Assembly (NCBI GenBank): GCA_019347595.1
Contig: JAHWLA010000009.1
Coordinates: forward strand, 1-27,331
Reading direction: 5' to 3'
Length of the DNA stretch: 27,331 nt
Source: Actinomycetota bacterium
GTDB lineage: Bacteria > Actinomycetota > Acidimicrobiia > Acidimicrobiales > JAHWLA01
Below are positions 8,044 to 13,997 of this stretch, one piece after another; the first letter of the stretch is position 1, and every line of letters begins with the position of its first letter. Made by a program: the position numbers and the translations under genes. The notes under the pieces were generated by a model. That model saw only the letters and a list, made by a program, of their open reading frames with translations. It had not been told where the DNA came from and searched no databases.

Positions 8044-8073
8044 TTGCTATCTCACAATCTGAGACGGTAATCT
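8044..8073 (+). promoter_or_regulatory. Promoter of the IclR-family gene
   Basis: TTGCTA (8044-8049), an 18-bp spacer and TAATCT (8068-8073) precede GTG 8080 by 6 nt, which predicts a leaderless transcript. The palindrome at 8050-8064 lies entirely inside the spacer. Confidence 0.55.
8050..8064. promoter_or_regulatory. Palindromic operator candidate between leuC and the IclR gene
   Basis: TCTCA-CAATC-TGAGA is a perfect inverted repeat with a 5-nt centre. It sits between the -35 and -10 boxes of the IclR gene and 9 nt from the leuC start, the expected place for one site repressing both genes. Actinobacterial IclR proteins of the LtbR/NdgR/AreB group are known to control leuCD from a divergent position; this palindrome as the binding site is inferred. 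Confidence 0.57.
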
Positions 8074-8079
8074 CGCTAC

Positions 8080-8709
8080 GTGGACAGTGTAAGCGGTGTC
8101 GGGGTCCTCGACAAGGCGGTCGCCATCCTCGACGCGCTGGAGACGGGACCGCTCACCCTCGGGCAGCTCGTCGAGGCGAGCGGCTTGTCCCGGGCCACGG
8201 CCCACCGGTTGGCTGCCGCACTGGAGCGCCATCGGCTGGTGGCCCGCGACGGTGAGGGCCGCTTCGCCCTCGGCCCACGGCTCACCGGGCGGGCGCTGGA
8301 GCAGACGGCGGTAGGCGCGCTCGAGGAGCTGCGCGATGCGACCGGGGAAAGCAGTCAGCTTTACGTGCTGCGCAACGGCAAGCGGGTGTGCGTGGTGTCC
8401 TTCGAGTCGCTCCACGAATTGCGGACGATCGTGTCGGTGGGCGCGGCGCTGCCGCTCGACAAGGGCTCGGCCGGGAAGGTCCTCCGGGGCGAGCCGGGCT
8501 CGCTGCGGCGGGGGTGGGCGCAGAGCGTGGAGGAGCGGGAGAAGGGCGTCACCTCGGTCAGCGCCCCGGTGTGGCGGGGCGGGGAGGTGGTGGCTGCCGT
8601 GTCCGTGTCGGGACCGGTGGACCGGACGACCCGCTCGCCCGGCAAGCGGTACGCGGCGGCGGTGACGGCGGCGGCCCGCCGCATCGAGCGCGACATGGCC
8701 TGGGCATGA
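8080..8709 (+). CDS. IclR-family transcriptional regulator, probable leuCD regulator
   Basis: 209 residues from GTG 8080. The N-terminal winged helix-turn-helix (about residues 5-65) reads LDKAVAILDALETGPLTLGQ, then VEASGLSRATAHRLAAALER. The C-terminal IclR effector domain is compact (SSQLYVLRNGKRVCVVSFES, SVGAALPLDKGSAGKVL, VSVSGPVDR). It is somewhat shorter than the usual 230-260 residues. Known relatives in divergent orientation to leuCD are LtbR of Corynebacterium and NdgR/AreB of Streptomyces, which affect leucine and related metabolism; the same role here is inferred from position and family. The mRNA is predicted leaderless and probably self-regulated through the palindrome inside its promoter. 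Confidence 0.93.
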   Translation: MDSVSGVGVLDKAVAILDALETGPLTLGQLVEASGLSRATAHRLAAALERHRLVARDGEGRFALGPRLTGRALEQTAVGALEELRDATGESSQLYVLRNGKRVCVVSFESLHELRTIVSVGAALPLDKGSAGKVLRGEPGSLRRGWAQSVEEREKGVTSVSAPVWRGGEVVAAVSVSGPVDRTTRSPGKRYAAAVTAAARRIERDMAWA

Positions 8710-8722
8710 CCCCCGCCTCCGC

Positions 8723-8775
8723 CGAACTTGCGTACGGATCGCGTTGCAAAACAGCGCGTTCCGTACGCAAGTTCG
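8723..8775. terminator. Long hairpin after the IclR gene
   Basis: Arms 8723-8738 (CGAACTTGCGTACGGA) and 8760-8775 are exact reverse complements over 16 bp. After one T-T mismatch the stem continues for 7 bp (8740-8746 with 8752-8758, one G-T pair), leaving the loop CAAAA. There is no T-tract. It lies 13 nt after the IclR stop and 40 nt before the MATE gene start, so it probably separates the two same-strand genes. Confidence 0.6.
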
Positions 8776-8815
8776 CAGTGTGGGGGCGGCTGGGTTGTGG
8801 CGGGCGGGGGGTGTC

Positions 8816-10126
8816 GTGGCGCTGACCGAGCGCGACCGGCGCATCGTCGGCCTCGCCGTCCCTGCCCTCGGCACCCTGGCCGTCGAGCCCCTCTACATCC
8901 TGGTCGACACCGCCATCGTCGGCCGCCTCGGGACCGTGCCCCTCGGCGGCGTGGCCGTGGCATCGGTCGTCATCGCCGCGCTCCTGCCCGTGTTCAACTT
9001 CCTCTCCTACGGGACCACCGCCCGGGTCGCCTTCCTGACAGGACGCGACGACCACCGCGGCGCGGGTGCCGTCGCCATGCAGGGCCTGTGGCTGTGCGCG
9101 CTCGTCGGGGTTCCCCTCGCCGTCGCGGTGGCGGCCGCTGCGGGCCCCTTGGTCGCGCTGGTCGGCGGCGAGGGCGGCATCGCCGCGGCAGGCCGCACCT
9201 ACCTCCGCATCAGTTGCGTGGGCATCCCGGCCGTGCTCGTCGCCTACGTGGCCCACGGGTACCTCCGCGGGGTGAGCGCGGTGCGCACCACGCTGGTCGT
9301 CGCCGCCGTGGCCAACGCCGTCAACGTCGTCGTCGAGCTCATCTTCGTCTACGGGTTCGGCTGGGGCGTGGCGGGGTCGGCGTGGAGCACGGTGCTCGCC
9401 CAGATCGGGGCAGCGGCCTGGTTCCTGCTCCTGCTCGCCCGCCGCCTGCTCGCCGTGGAGGCCGGTTCCCGGCCCGTCCCCGCCGAGATCCGCCGCCTCC
9501 TCGTGGCGGGCCGCCGCCTGTTCTTCCGTACGGCGGCGCTGTTCCTGGCGCTGGCGCTGGCCACCGCGGTGGCCGCCCGCACCGATGCCGCGACCCTCGC
9601 CGGCCACCAGATCACCTTCCAGGTCCACATGTTCATCGCCCTGGTGCTCGACTCGCTCGCCATCCCCGGGCAGATCCTGGTGGGGCGCGCCCTCGGCGCC
9701 CGGGACCACGTCGAAGCCCGTGCCGTGTCGCGTCGGTTGCTGGGCTGGGGGGTCGTCGCCGGGTTGGTGGTCGCCACCGCGCTCGCCGCCTCGTCGCCGT
9801 GGTTGCCGGGCGTGTTCAGCGAGGACCCCGCCGTGCTGGACCGCGCCCGGCTGGCGCTGCTCGTGGCCGCCGTGGTGCAGGTGCCCGCGGCGGTCGCCTT
9901 CGTCCTCGACGGCATCCTCATCGGCGCCTCGGACTTCCGCTTCCTCCAGTGGAGCACCGCGGCCGGGCTCGTCGTCTTCGTGCCGTTCGCCGCCGCCGTG
10001 CTCGCCCGACCGCAGCTCGGGATCGTCGGGCTGTGGTGCGGGCTGCTGGCCTGGATGGCCGGGCGGGCGGCCGCCAACTGGGCCCGCTACCGGGGCGAGA
10101 CGTGGATGTTGTCGCCCGGCGAGTAG
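8816..10126 (+). CDS. MATE-family efflux transporter (DinF-like)
   Basis: 436 residues from GTG 8816, preceded by a G-rich stretch; the open frame further upstream runs through the hairpin at 8723-8775 and is unlikely to be translated. A multi-pass inner-membrane protein, with about 12 hydrophobic segments expected. The opening (VPALGTLAVEPLYILVDTAIVGRLG) is the hallmark of the DinF-like MATE branch, which uses Na+ or H+ gradients to export drugs or metabolites. The internal duplication typical of MATE is visible, with the second half starting at about residue 225 (RRLFFRTAALFLALAL). Substrate unknown. Its stop is 7 bp from the stop of the convergent XRE regulator, with no hairpin between them. 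Confidence 0.93.
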   Translation: MALTERDRRIVGLAVPALGTLAVEPLYILVDTAIVGRLGTVPLGGVAVASVVIAALLPVFNFLSYGTTARVAFLTGRDDHRGAGAVAMQGLWLCALVGVPLAVAVAAAAGPLVALVGGEGGIAAAGRTYLRISCVGIPAVLVAYVAHGYLRGVSAVRTTLVVAAVANAVNVVVELIFVYGFGWGVAGSAWSTVLAQIGAAAWFLLLLARRLLAVEAGSRPVPAEIRRLLVAGRRLFFRTAALFLALALATAVAARTDAATLAGHQITFQVHMFIALVLDSLAIPGQILVGRALGARDHVEARAVSRRLLGWGVVAGLVVATALAASSPWLPGVFSEDPAVLDRARLALLVAAVVQVPAAVAFVLDGILIGASDFRFLQWSTAAGLVVFVPFAAAVLARPQLGIVGLWCGLLAWMAGRAAANWARYRGETWMLSPGE

Positions 10127-10133
10127 CGCACGC

Positions 10134-10475
10134 TCAGCGATCGAGCTGGTGCCGTCGTCGGAACTCCTGCCACGCCGCGTCCAGAAGGCGCAGAAGGTCC
10201 CTCTCCGAAAGCAGCTCCAACGATACGTTGGGCCCTTGTACGCCCTTGGGGCGTGCGGACGAGTCGGGGGCCGAGCCGGCGGCCCTGTGCAGAAGTCCGG
10301 GGTCGAGGTTGAGCAAGGAAGCCAGAGCGGCGATGCGAGGAGCGCGAGGGATCGTCACGCCCGTCTCCCATTTGGAGACGGTCTGTTGGGTGACGCCGAG
10401 GCGGCGGGCGACGTCGCGCTGCTCCAGGCCTTGCTCCGCCCGGCGATTTCGGAGGATCTCGCCGAATCGGCCCAT
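10134..10475 (-). CDS. XRE-family helix-turn-helix regulator
   Basis: 113 residues from ATG 10475. A Cro/C1-type HTH occupies about residues 4-60: ILRNRRAEQGLEQRDVARRL, GVTQQTVSKWETGVTIPRAP, then RIAALASLLNLDPGLL. A short acidic/basic tail follows (LLSERDLLRLLDAAWQEFRRR) that may mediate dimerisation. There is no sensor domain. It diverges from a small histidine kinase gene; the 149-bp gap holds two palindromes that could be its operators. Partners and signal are unknown. Confidence 0.9.
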   Translation of the reverse strand: MGRFGEILRNRRAEQGLEQRDVARRLGVTQQTVSKWETGVTIPRAPRIAALASLLNLDPGLLHRAAGSAPDSSARPKGVQGPNVSLELLSERDLLRLLDAAWQEFRRRHQLDR

Positions 10476-10531
10476 TGCCTGCGTTTGTAGATGACGGGAC
10501 GGAATTTGTGAAGTACAGACGCCGAGAATCC

Positions 10532-10541
10532 CTCAATTGAG
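10532..10541. promoter_or_regulatory. Palindrome CTCAATTGAG in the XRE/kinase divergent region
   Basis: A perfect 10-bp palindrome about 57 bp from the XRE start and 84 bp from the kinase start. The AT-rich core in an otherwise GC-rich region makes it a candidate operator for the XRE protein. No experimental basis. Confidence 0.3.
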
Positions 10542-10563
10542 ACCCTTCGTCCTCTACGCTTTT

Positions 10564-10590
10564 AAAGTGTGGGACACGCGCACACACTTT
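10564..10590. promoter_or_regulatory. Inverted repeat AAAGTGTG-N11-CACACTTT upstream of the kinase gene
   Basis: Arms 10564-10571 and 10583-10590 are exact reverse complements separated by 11 bp, so their centres are about two helical turns apart, compatible with a dimeric regulator. It lies 34 bp before GTG 10625. It could equally be an RNA hairpin in the 5' leader. Confidence 0.35.
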
Positions 10591-10624
10591 TGGAAAATGG
10601 CCCCCCACTTACGGCAGGTGTTTC

Positions 10625-11374
10625 GTGACCGATGAACCAGATCCCCGCCGACGCCTGCACGCAGCCGGTGAAGCTGCCGGTCCGGAGGCCGTCGAGCAAC
10701 TGACCCGCGTGGTCGTGCACGAACTGGCCAACCCGCTCACCGTGGTGCTGGCCGCCTTCGAGGCGCTGCAGACGCCCGATGTCGACCCGGCCCTGGTCAC
10801 AGACCTCGCCGAGCGGGGAAAGCGGCAGGCCGAGCACATGGCCGACGTCCTGCGCGACCTGCGCGCCGGTGCGGGCGTTCGGGGGAGTGTGGGCGCCGAC
10901 ATGCGGCGGCACCGCATCAGCCTGGCGGCCCTCGTCCGCGACGCCAGCGACTCGGTGGGGCCGGTGGCAGCCGGGCGAATTGTGAACGGCGTTCCCGAGG
11001 ACATGATGGTCTGGACGGTGCCGTCGCGGCTGCGCCAAATCATGATCAACCTGCTGGCCAACGCCTCCAAGTACGCCACCATCGGCCCCATCGGTGTGGA
11101 GGCGACACTGACGGAAAGCCAGTTCACCGTCGACGTGCTCGACCGCGGCCCGGGCCTCCCGCCGGGCGATCCCGAACACCTCTTCGAGCTGTTCCGCCAG
11201 GGCGACCACCCGGCGCCGGGGGGCATGGGCGTGGGGCTGCATGTGGTGCGGGAGCTGGCGCAGTCGCTGGGCGGCAACGTGACGCTGCTGCCGCGTTCCG
11301 GCGGCGGCACCGTGGCCCGGGTCTCGCTTCCGCAGCGGCGCGACCGCCGAGGTGAACAGCCCGCCGAGGCATAG
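10625..11374 (+). CDS. Small cytoplasmic sensor histidine kinase without a sensor domain
   Basis: 249 residues from GTG 10625. It consists almost only of the kinase core: an H-box with the phospho-acceptor His32 (VVVHELANPLTVV), N-box (RLRQIMINLLANASKYA), G1 (VLDRGPGLPPG), F-box (LFELFRQG) and G2 (GGMGVGLHVVRELAQSLGG). There is no transmembrane segment, PAS, GAF or HAMP region before the H-box, and no response regulator in the window. It therefore either receives its signal from a partner or acts in a multi-component relay. It diverges from the XRE gene. Nearby greA and leu genes do not obviously explain its job. Confidence 0.87.
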   Translation: MTDEPDPRRRLHAAGEAAGPEAVEQLTRVVVHELANPLTVVLAAFEALQTPDVDPALVTDLAERGKRQAEHMADVLRDLRAGAGVRGSVGADMRRHRISLAALVRDASDSVGPVAAGRIVNGVPEDMMVWTVPSRLRQIMINLLANASKYATIGPIGVEATLTESQFTVDVLDRGPGLPPGDPEHLFELFRQGDHPAPGGMGVGLHVVRELAQSLGGNVTLLPRSGGGTVARVSLPQRRDRRGEQPAEA

Positions 11375-11382
11375 CCACCACC

Positions 11383-11434
11383 GCTTCTCGTTGCGGAAGT
11401 GCGCACCCCGGCGCGCACTTCCGCAACGAGAAGC
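11383..11434. terminator. Perfect 22-bp inverted repeat between kinase gene and greA
   Basis: Bases 11383-11404 are the exact reverse complement of 11413-11434 around an 8-nt loop. The outer end reads GCTTCTCGTTGCGG. It fills the gap between the kinase stop (11374) and the greA stop (11442) and has no T-tract; probably a bidirectional terminator. Confidence 0.7.
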
Positions 11435-11441
11435 CGAGCTG

Positions 11442-11915
11442 TTAGGTGCCCACCTGCACCAGCTCGACCTTGAGGCGGGCGCCGCTCGGCACCTCGTACT
11501 CGACAACCTCGCCGGCCTTGCGCCCCACCAGCGCCTGGCCCAGCGGCGAGCTGGGGGAGATCACCTCGTAGTCCTCGTGCTTCTCCTCGATCGACCCGAT
11601 CAGGTACTGCTCGATGTCGTCGTCGCCGTCGTAGCGGATGGTGACCACCGACCCGGCGCCCACCACGCCTTCGGGCGTGGCCGACTCGTCGACGATGGCG
11701 GCCGTCGACAGGATGTGCTCGAGCTGCCGGATGCGGGCCTCCATCTTCCCCTGCGAGTCCTTGGCGGCGTGGTAGTCGCCGTTCTCCGAGAGGTCGCCCA
11801 GCGCCCGGGCAGCCTCGATGGCCCGGGCGATCTCGACGCGGCCTCGCGTGGTGAGGTCCTCGAGCTCGGCCTGGAGGCGCTCGTACGCACCGCGGGAGAG
11901 TTGCGTCTCGCTCAT
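11442..11915 (-). CDS. greA: Transcription elongation factor GreA
   Basis: Rescues backtracked RNA polymerase by stimulating transcript cleavage through the secondary channel. 157 residues from ATG 11915. The N-terminal coiled coil (about residues 1-75) carries the tip acidic pair in ALGDLSENGDYHAAKDSQGK; the C-terminal FKBP-like domain ends in SPSSPLGQALVGRKAGEVVEYEVPSG. Length and both signatures are canonical. ATG 11915 is preferred over the two adjacent GTG codons because TATCCT lies 7 nt upstream, giving a leaderless mRNA, and no ribosome-binding site is visible. It diverges from the leuB leader promoter. Confidence 0.97.
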   Translation of the reverse strand: MSETQLSRGAYERLQAELEDLTTRGRVEIARAIEAARALGDLSENGDYHAAKDSQGKMEARIRQLEHILSTAAIVDESATPEGVVGAGSVVTIRYDGDDDIEQYLIGSIEEKHEDYEVISPSSPLGQALVGRKAGEVVEYEVPSGARLKVELVQVGT

Positions 11916-11922
11916 CACCACG

Positions 11923-11928
11923 AGGATA
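11923..11928 (-). promoter_or_regulatory. Candidate -10 box (TATCCT) of greA
   Basis: On the minus strand TATCCT ends 7 nt before the greA ATG, matching the leaderless spacing seen for other genes here. The -35 is weak (CAACCG at about 17 bp). Confidence 0.4.
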
Positions 11929-11948
11929 TCGGGCCGGTGCCGGCGCGG

Positions 11949-11977
11949 TTGACGGGGGCGGCGCGTTGGGCGACACT
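11949..11977 (+). promoter_or_regulatory. Promoter of the leuB-ilvE-cimA leader transcript
   Basis: TTGACG (11949-11954), a 17-bp spacer and GACACT (11972-11977), then 9 nt to the leader GTG. The -35 sequence, spacer length and distance to the leader start equal those of the leuA promoter. Only the -10 sequence differs. Confidence 0.6.
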
Positions 11978-11986
11978 GGCGGAACT

Positions 11987-12025
11987 GTGTCCCCGCTCAC
12001 CCCCTTCGTAGTCATTATCACGTAG
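11987..12025 (+). CDS. leuB-ilvE-cimA leader peptide (12 residues, Val-Val-Ile-Ile)
   Basis: GTG 11987 opens a 12-codon frame, MSPLTPFVVIIT, ending in TAG at 12023-12025. Codons 8-11 are GTA GTC ATT ATC, four BCAA codons in a row, in a peptide of the same length and same last codon pair (ACG TAG) as the leuA leader. A hairpin begins at the stop codon and a T-tract terminator precedes leuB. Predicted role: the ribosome stalls when charged tRNA-Val or tRNA-Ile is low and the operon is read. This fits the operon content, since ilvE serves all three BCAAs and cimA feeds isoleucine. Confidence 0.77.
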   Translation: MSPLTPFVVIIT

Positions 12026-12050
12026 CGCCCGCCGGACCTCCGGTGTGCGC
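12025..12050 (+). promoter_or_regulatory. First hairpin of the leuB leader RNA
   Basis: GCGC (12025-12028) pairs with GCGC (12047-12050), and after one mismatch CGCCGG (12030-12035) pairs with CCGGTG (12040-12045, one G-T) around ACCT. The stem begins within the leader stop codon, so a stalled ribosome could block its 5' arm. Same position as the first hairpin of the leuA leader. Confidence 0.55.
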
Positions 12051-12056
12051 TGTCGA

Positions 12057-12080
12057 CCGTCCACTCCGTGGGCGGTTTTT
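12057..12080 (+). terminator. Attenuator terminator upstream of leuB
   Basis: CCGTCCAC (12057-12064) pairs with GTGGGCGG (12068-12075, one G-T pair) around a 3-nt loop and is followed by five T's, then CATTTT. An intrinsic terminator only 20 nt before the leuB start codon. Placed after a Val/Ile-coding leader, it is best read as an attenuator. Confidence 0.82.
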
Positions 12081-12100
12081 CATTTTCAAGGAGCAAGTCG

Positions 12101-13078
12101 TTGGCTTCACGCAGAGTCGCAGTCATCGGTGGCGACGGGATCGGCCCCGAGGTGGTGGCCGAGGCCCGCAAGGTCGTGCGCGCCGCGGGTGTCGAGCTGG
12201 AAGAGGTCGACTACGACCTGGGGGGCGCCGCCTACCTCCGCACCGGCGAGGTGCTGCCCGACCGCGTGCTGGAGGAGCTGCGCGGCTTCGACGCCATCCT
12301 CCTCGGCGCCGTGGGCGCTCCCGACGTGCCGCCCGGGGTCATCGAGCGGGGGCTGCTGCTCCGCCTGCGCTTCGAGCTCGACCTGTACGTCAACCTGCGG
12401 CCCTTTCACTCCGAGCGCCTCAACTGCTACGTGGTGCGGGAGAACACCGAAGGCACCTATGCGGGCGAGGGCGGCTTCCTGCGCAAGGGCACCCCTCACG
12501 AGATCGCCACGCAGGGGTCGGTCAACACCCGCATGGGCGTCGAGCGCTGCGTGCGCTTCGCCTTCGAGCTGGCCCAGTCGCGGCAGCGTCGCCACCTCAC
12601 GCTGGTCCACAAGACGAATGTCCTCACCTTCGCGGGCGACCTGTGGCAGCGGACGTTCGACGAGGTCGCCGGCGAGTTCCCCGATGTCGAGACGGCGTAC
12701 AACCACGTGGACGCTGCGTGCATCTACTTCGTGGAGTCGCCCGAGCGCTACGACGTGATCGTCACCGACAACCTCTTCGGCGACATCCTCACCGACCTGG
12801 GTGGCGCCGTGGCCGGCGGCATCGGCCTGGCCGCTTCCGCCAACCTCAACCCGTCGCGGACGGGGCCGTCGCTGTTCGAGCCGGTGCACGGGTCCGCCCC
12901 CGACATCGTGGGGACCGGCAAGGCCAACCCGCTGGCCGCCATCCGTTCGGCGGCGATGATGTTGGACTTCCTGGGCGAGGCCGACGCCGCCGCCCGGGTG
13001 GAGAAGGCGGTGTCCGAAGCGGCCTCGCTGACGGGTACCACGACAGAGCTGGGCGACGCAGTCGCAGAAAGGGTCTGA
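12101..13078 (+). CDS. leuB: 3-isopropylmalate dehydrogenase
   Basis: Oxidatively decarboxylates 3-isopropylmalate in leucine synthesis and, with CimA present, probably also 3-methylmalate to 2-oxobutyrate. 325 residues from TTG 12101, chosen because AAGGAG lies 6-7 nt before it; the in-frame ATG at 12068 lies inside the attenuator stem and is not credible. Seen: VIGGDGIGPEV, LRFELDLYVNLRP, VRENTEGTYAGEGG (Tyr), VHKTNVLT (catalytic Lys), DNLFGDILTDLGGAVAGGIG (metal Asp residues) and FEPVHGSAPDIVGTGKANP. A related decarboxylating dehydrogenase is possible, but the operon favours LeuB. First gene of the three-gene operon leuB-ilvE-cimA; 1 nt separates it from ilvE. Confidence 0.95.
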   Translation: MASRRVAVIGGDGIGPEVVAEARKVVRAAGVELEEVDYDLGGAAYLRTGEVLPDRVLEELRGFDAILLGAVGAPDVPPGVIERGLLLRLRFELDLYVNLRPFHSERLNCYVVRENTEGTYAGEGGFLRKGTPHEIATQGSVNTRMGVERCVRFAFELAQSRQRRHLTLVHKTNVLTFAGDLWQRTFDEVAGEFPDVETAYNHVDAACIYFVESPERYDVIVTDNLFGDILTDLGGAVAGGIGLAASANLNPSRTGPSLFEPVHGSAPDIVGTGKANPLAAIRSAAMMLDFLGEADAAARVEKAVSEAASLTGTTTELGDAVAERV

Positions 13079-13079
13079 G

Positions 13080-13997
13080 ATGCCGATCACCCCGTCGGAG
13101 AAGATCTGGATGGACGGCGAGCTCGTCGCCTGGGACGACGCCCGCATCCACGTCCTCACCCACACGCTGCACTACGGCTGCGGCGTCTTCGAGGGCGTCC
13201 GCGCCTACGCCACCGCGCAGGGCCCCGCGGTGTTCCGCCTCACCGACCACATCAAGCGGCTCTTCGACAGCGCCCGCATCTTCATGCTCGACATCCCCTT
13301 CACCGTCGACGAACTGGTGGAGGCGACCAAGGAGACGGTGCGGGTCAACAAGCTCGACTCGTGCTATATCCGCCCGCTCGTCTACCTCGGCTACGGCGAG
13401 ATGGGCCTGAACCCGCTGCCGTGCCCGGTGAACGTGTCCATCGCAGTGTGGCCGTGGGGCTCGTACCTCGGCGACGAGGGGATCGCCAACGGCGTGCGCA
13501 TGAAGATCAGCTCGTGGCAGCGCCACGACCCCAACGCCATGCCGCCTGCCGCCAAGGGTACCGGCATGTACATCAACTCCTCGATGGCCAAGATCGAGGC
13601 CATCAAGGCGGGCTACGACGAGGCCATCCTGCTGTCGCCTCAGGGCTACGTCAGCGAGTGCACGGGGGAGAACATCTTCGTGGTGCGCCACGGGAGGATC
13701 GTCACGCCGCCGACCTCGGCGGGCGCCCTCGAAGGCATCACCCAGAACTCGGTGATGACGATCGCCCGCGACCTCGGCTACGAGTGCGAGGTCGGCAACA
13801 TCCTGCGCTCCGACCTCTACGTGGCCGAGGAGGCGTTCCTCACCGGCACCGCCGCCGAAGTGGTGCCGATCCGCTCGGTCGACGACCGCGAGCTCGGGCC
13901 TCCCGGCCCCATCACCAAGCAGATCCAGGAGACGTACTTCGCCACCGTCCGGGGCGAGGTCGACCGCTACAAGGACTGGCTCGAACATGCCCGGTGA
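13080..13997 (+). CDS. ilvE: Branched-chain amino acid aminotransferase
   Basis: Transfers the amino group from glutamate to the 2-oxo acids of Leu, Ile and Val, the last step for all three. 305 residues from ATG 13080. Fold-type IV PLP enzyme: HTLHYGCGVFEGVRAY near the N-terminus, the predicted PLP lysine Lys159 in PPAAKGTGMYINSS, then YVSECTGENIFVVR with the conserved Glu, and LTGTAAEVVPI near the phosphate-binding end. It is class I (E. coli IlvE-like) in length, shorter than the mycobacterial form. The stop overlaps the cimA start by 11 bp, indicating translational coupling. Confidence 0.97.
   Translation: MPITPSEKIWMDGELVAWDDARIHVLTHTLHYGCGVFEGVRAYATAQGPAVFRLTDHIKRLFDSARIFMLDIPFTVDELVEATKETVRVNKLDSCYIRPLVYLGYGEMGLNPLPCPVNVSIAVWPWGSYLGDEGIANGVRMKISSWQRHDPNAMPPAAKGTGMYINSSMAKIEAIKAGYDEAILLSPQGYVSECTGENIFVVRHGRIVTPPTSAGALEGITQNSVMTIARDLGYECEVGNILRSDLYVAEEAFLTGTAAEVVPIRSVDDRELGPPGPITKQIQETYFATVRGEVDRYKDWLEHAR

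Noticed and set aside
8042..8079. Leader-peptide attenuator for leuCD
   Set aside because: The 38-bp gap to the IclR gene has no room for a leader frame and terminator before leuC.
12068..12100. ATG 12068-type upstream start for leuB (adds 11 residues)
   Set aside because: It lies inside the terminator stem and the extra residues are not part of the family. TTG 12101 has AAGGAG at proper spacing.
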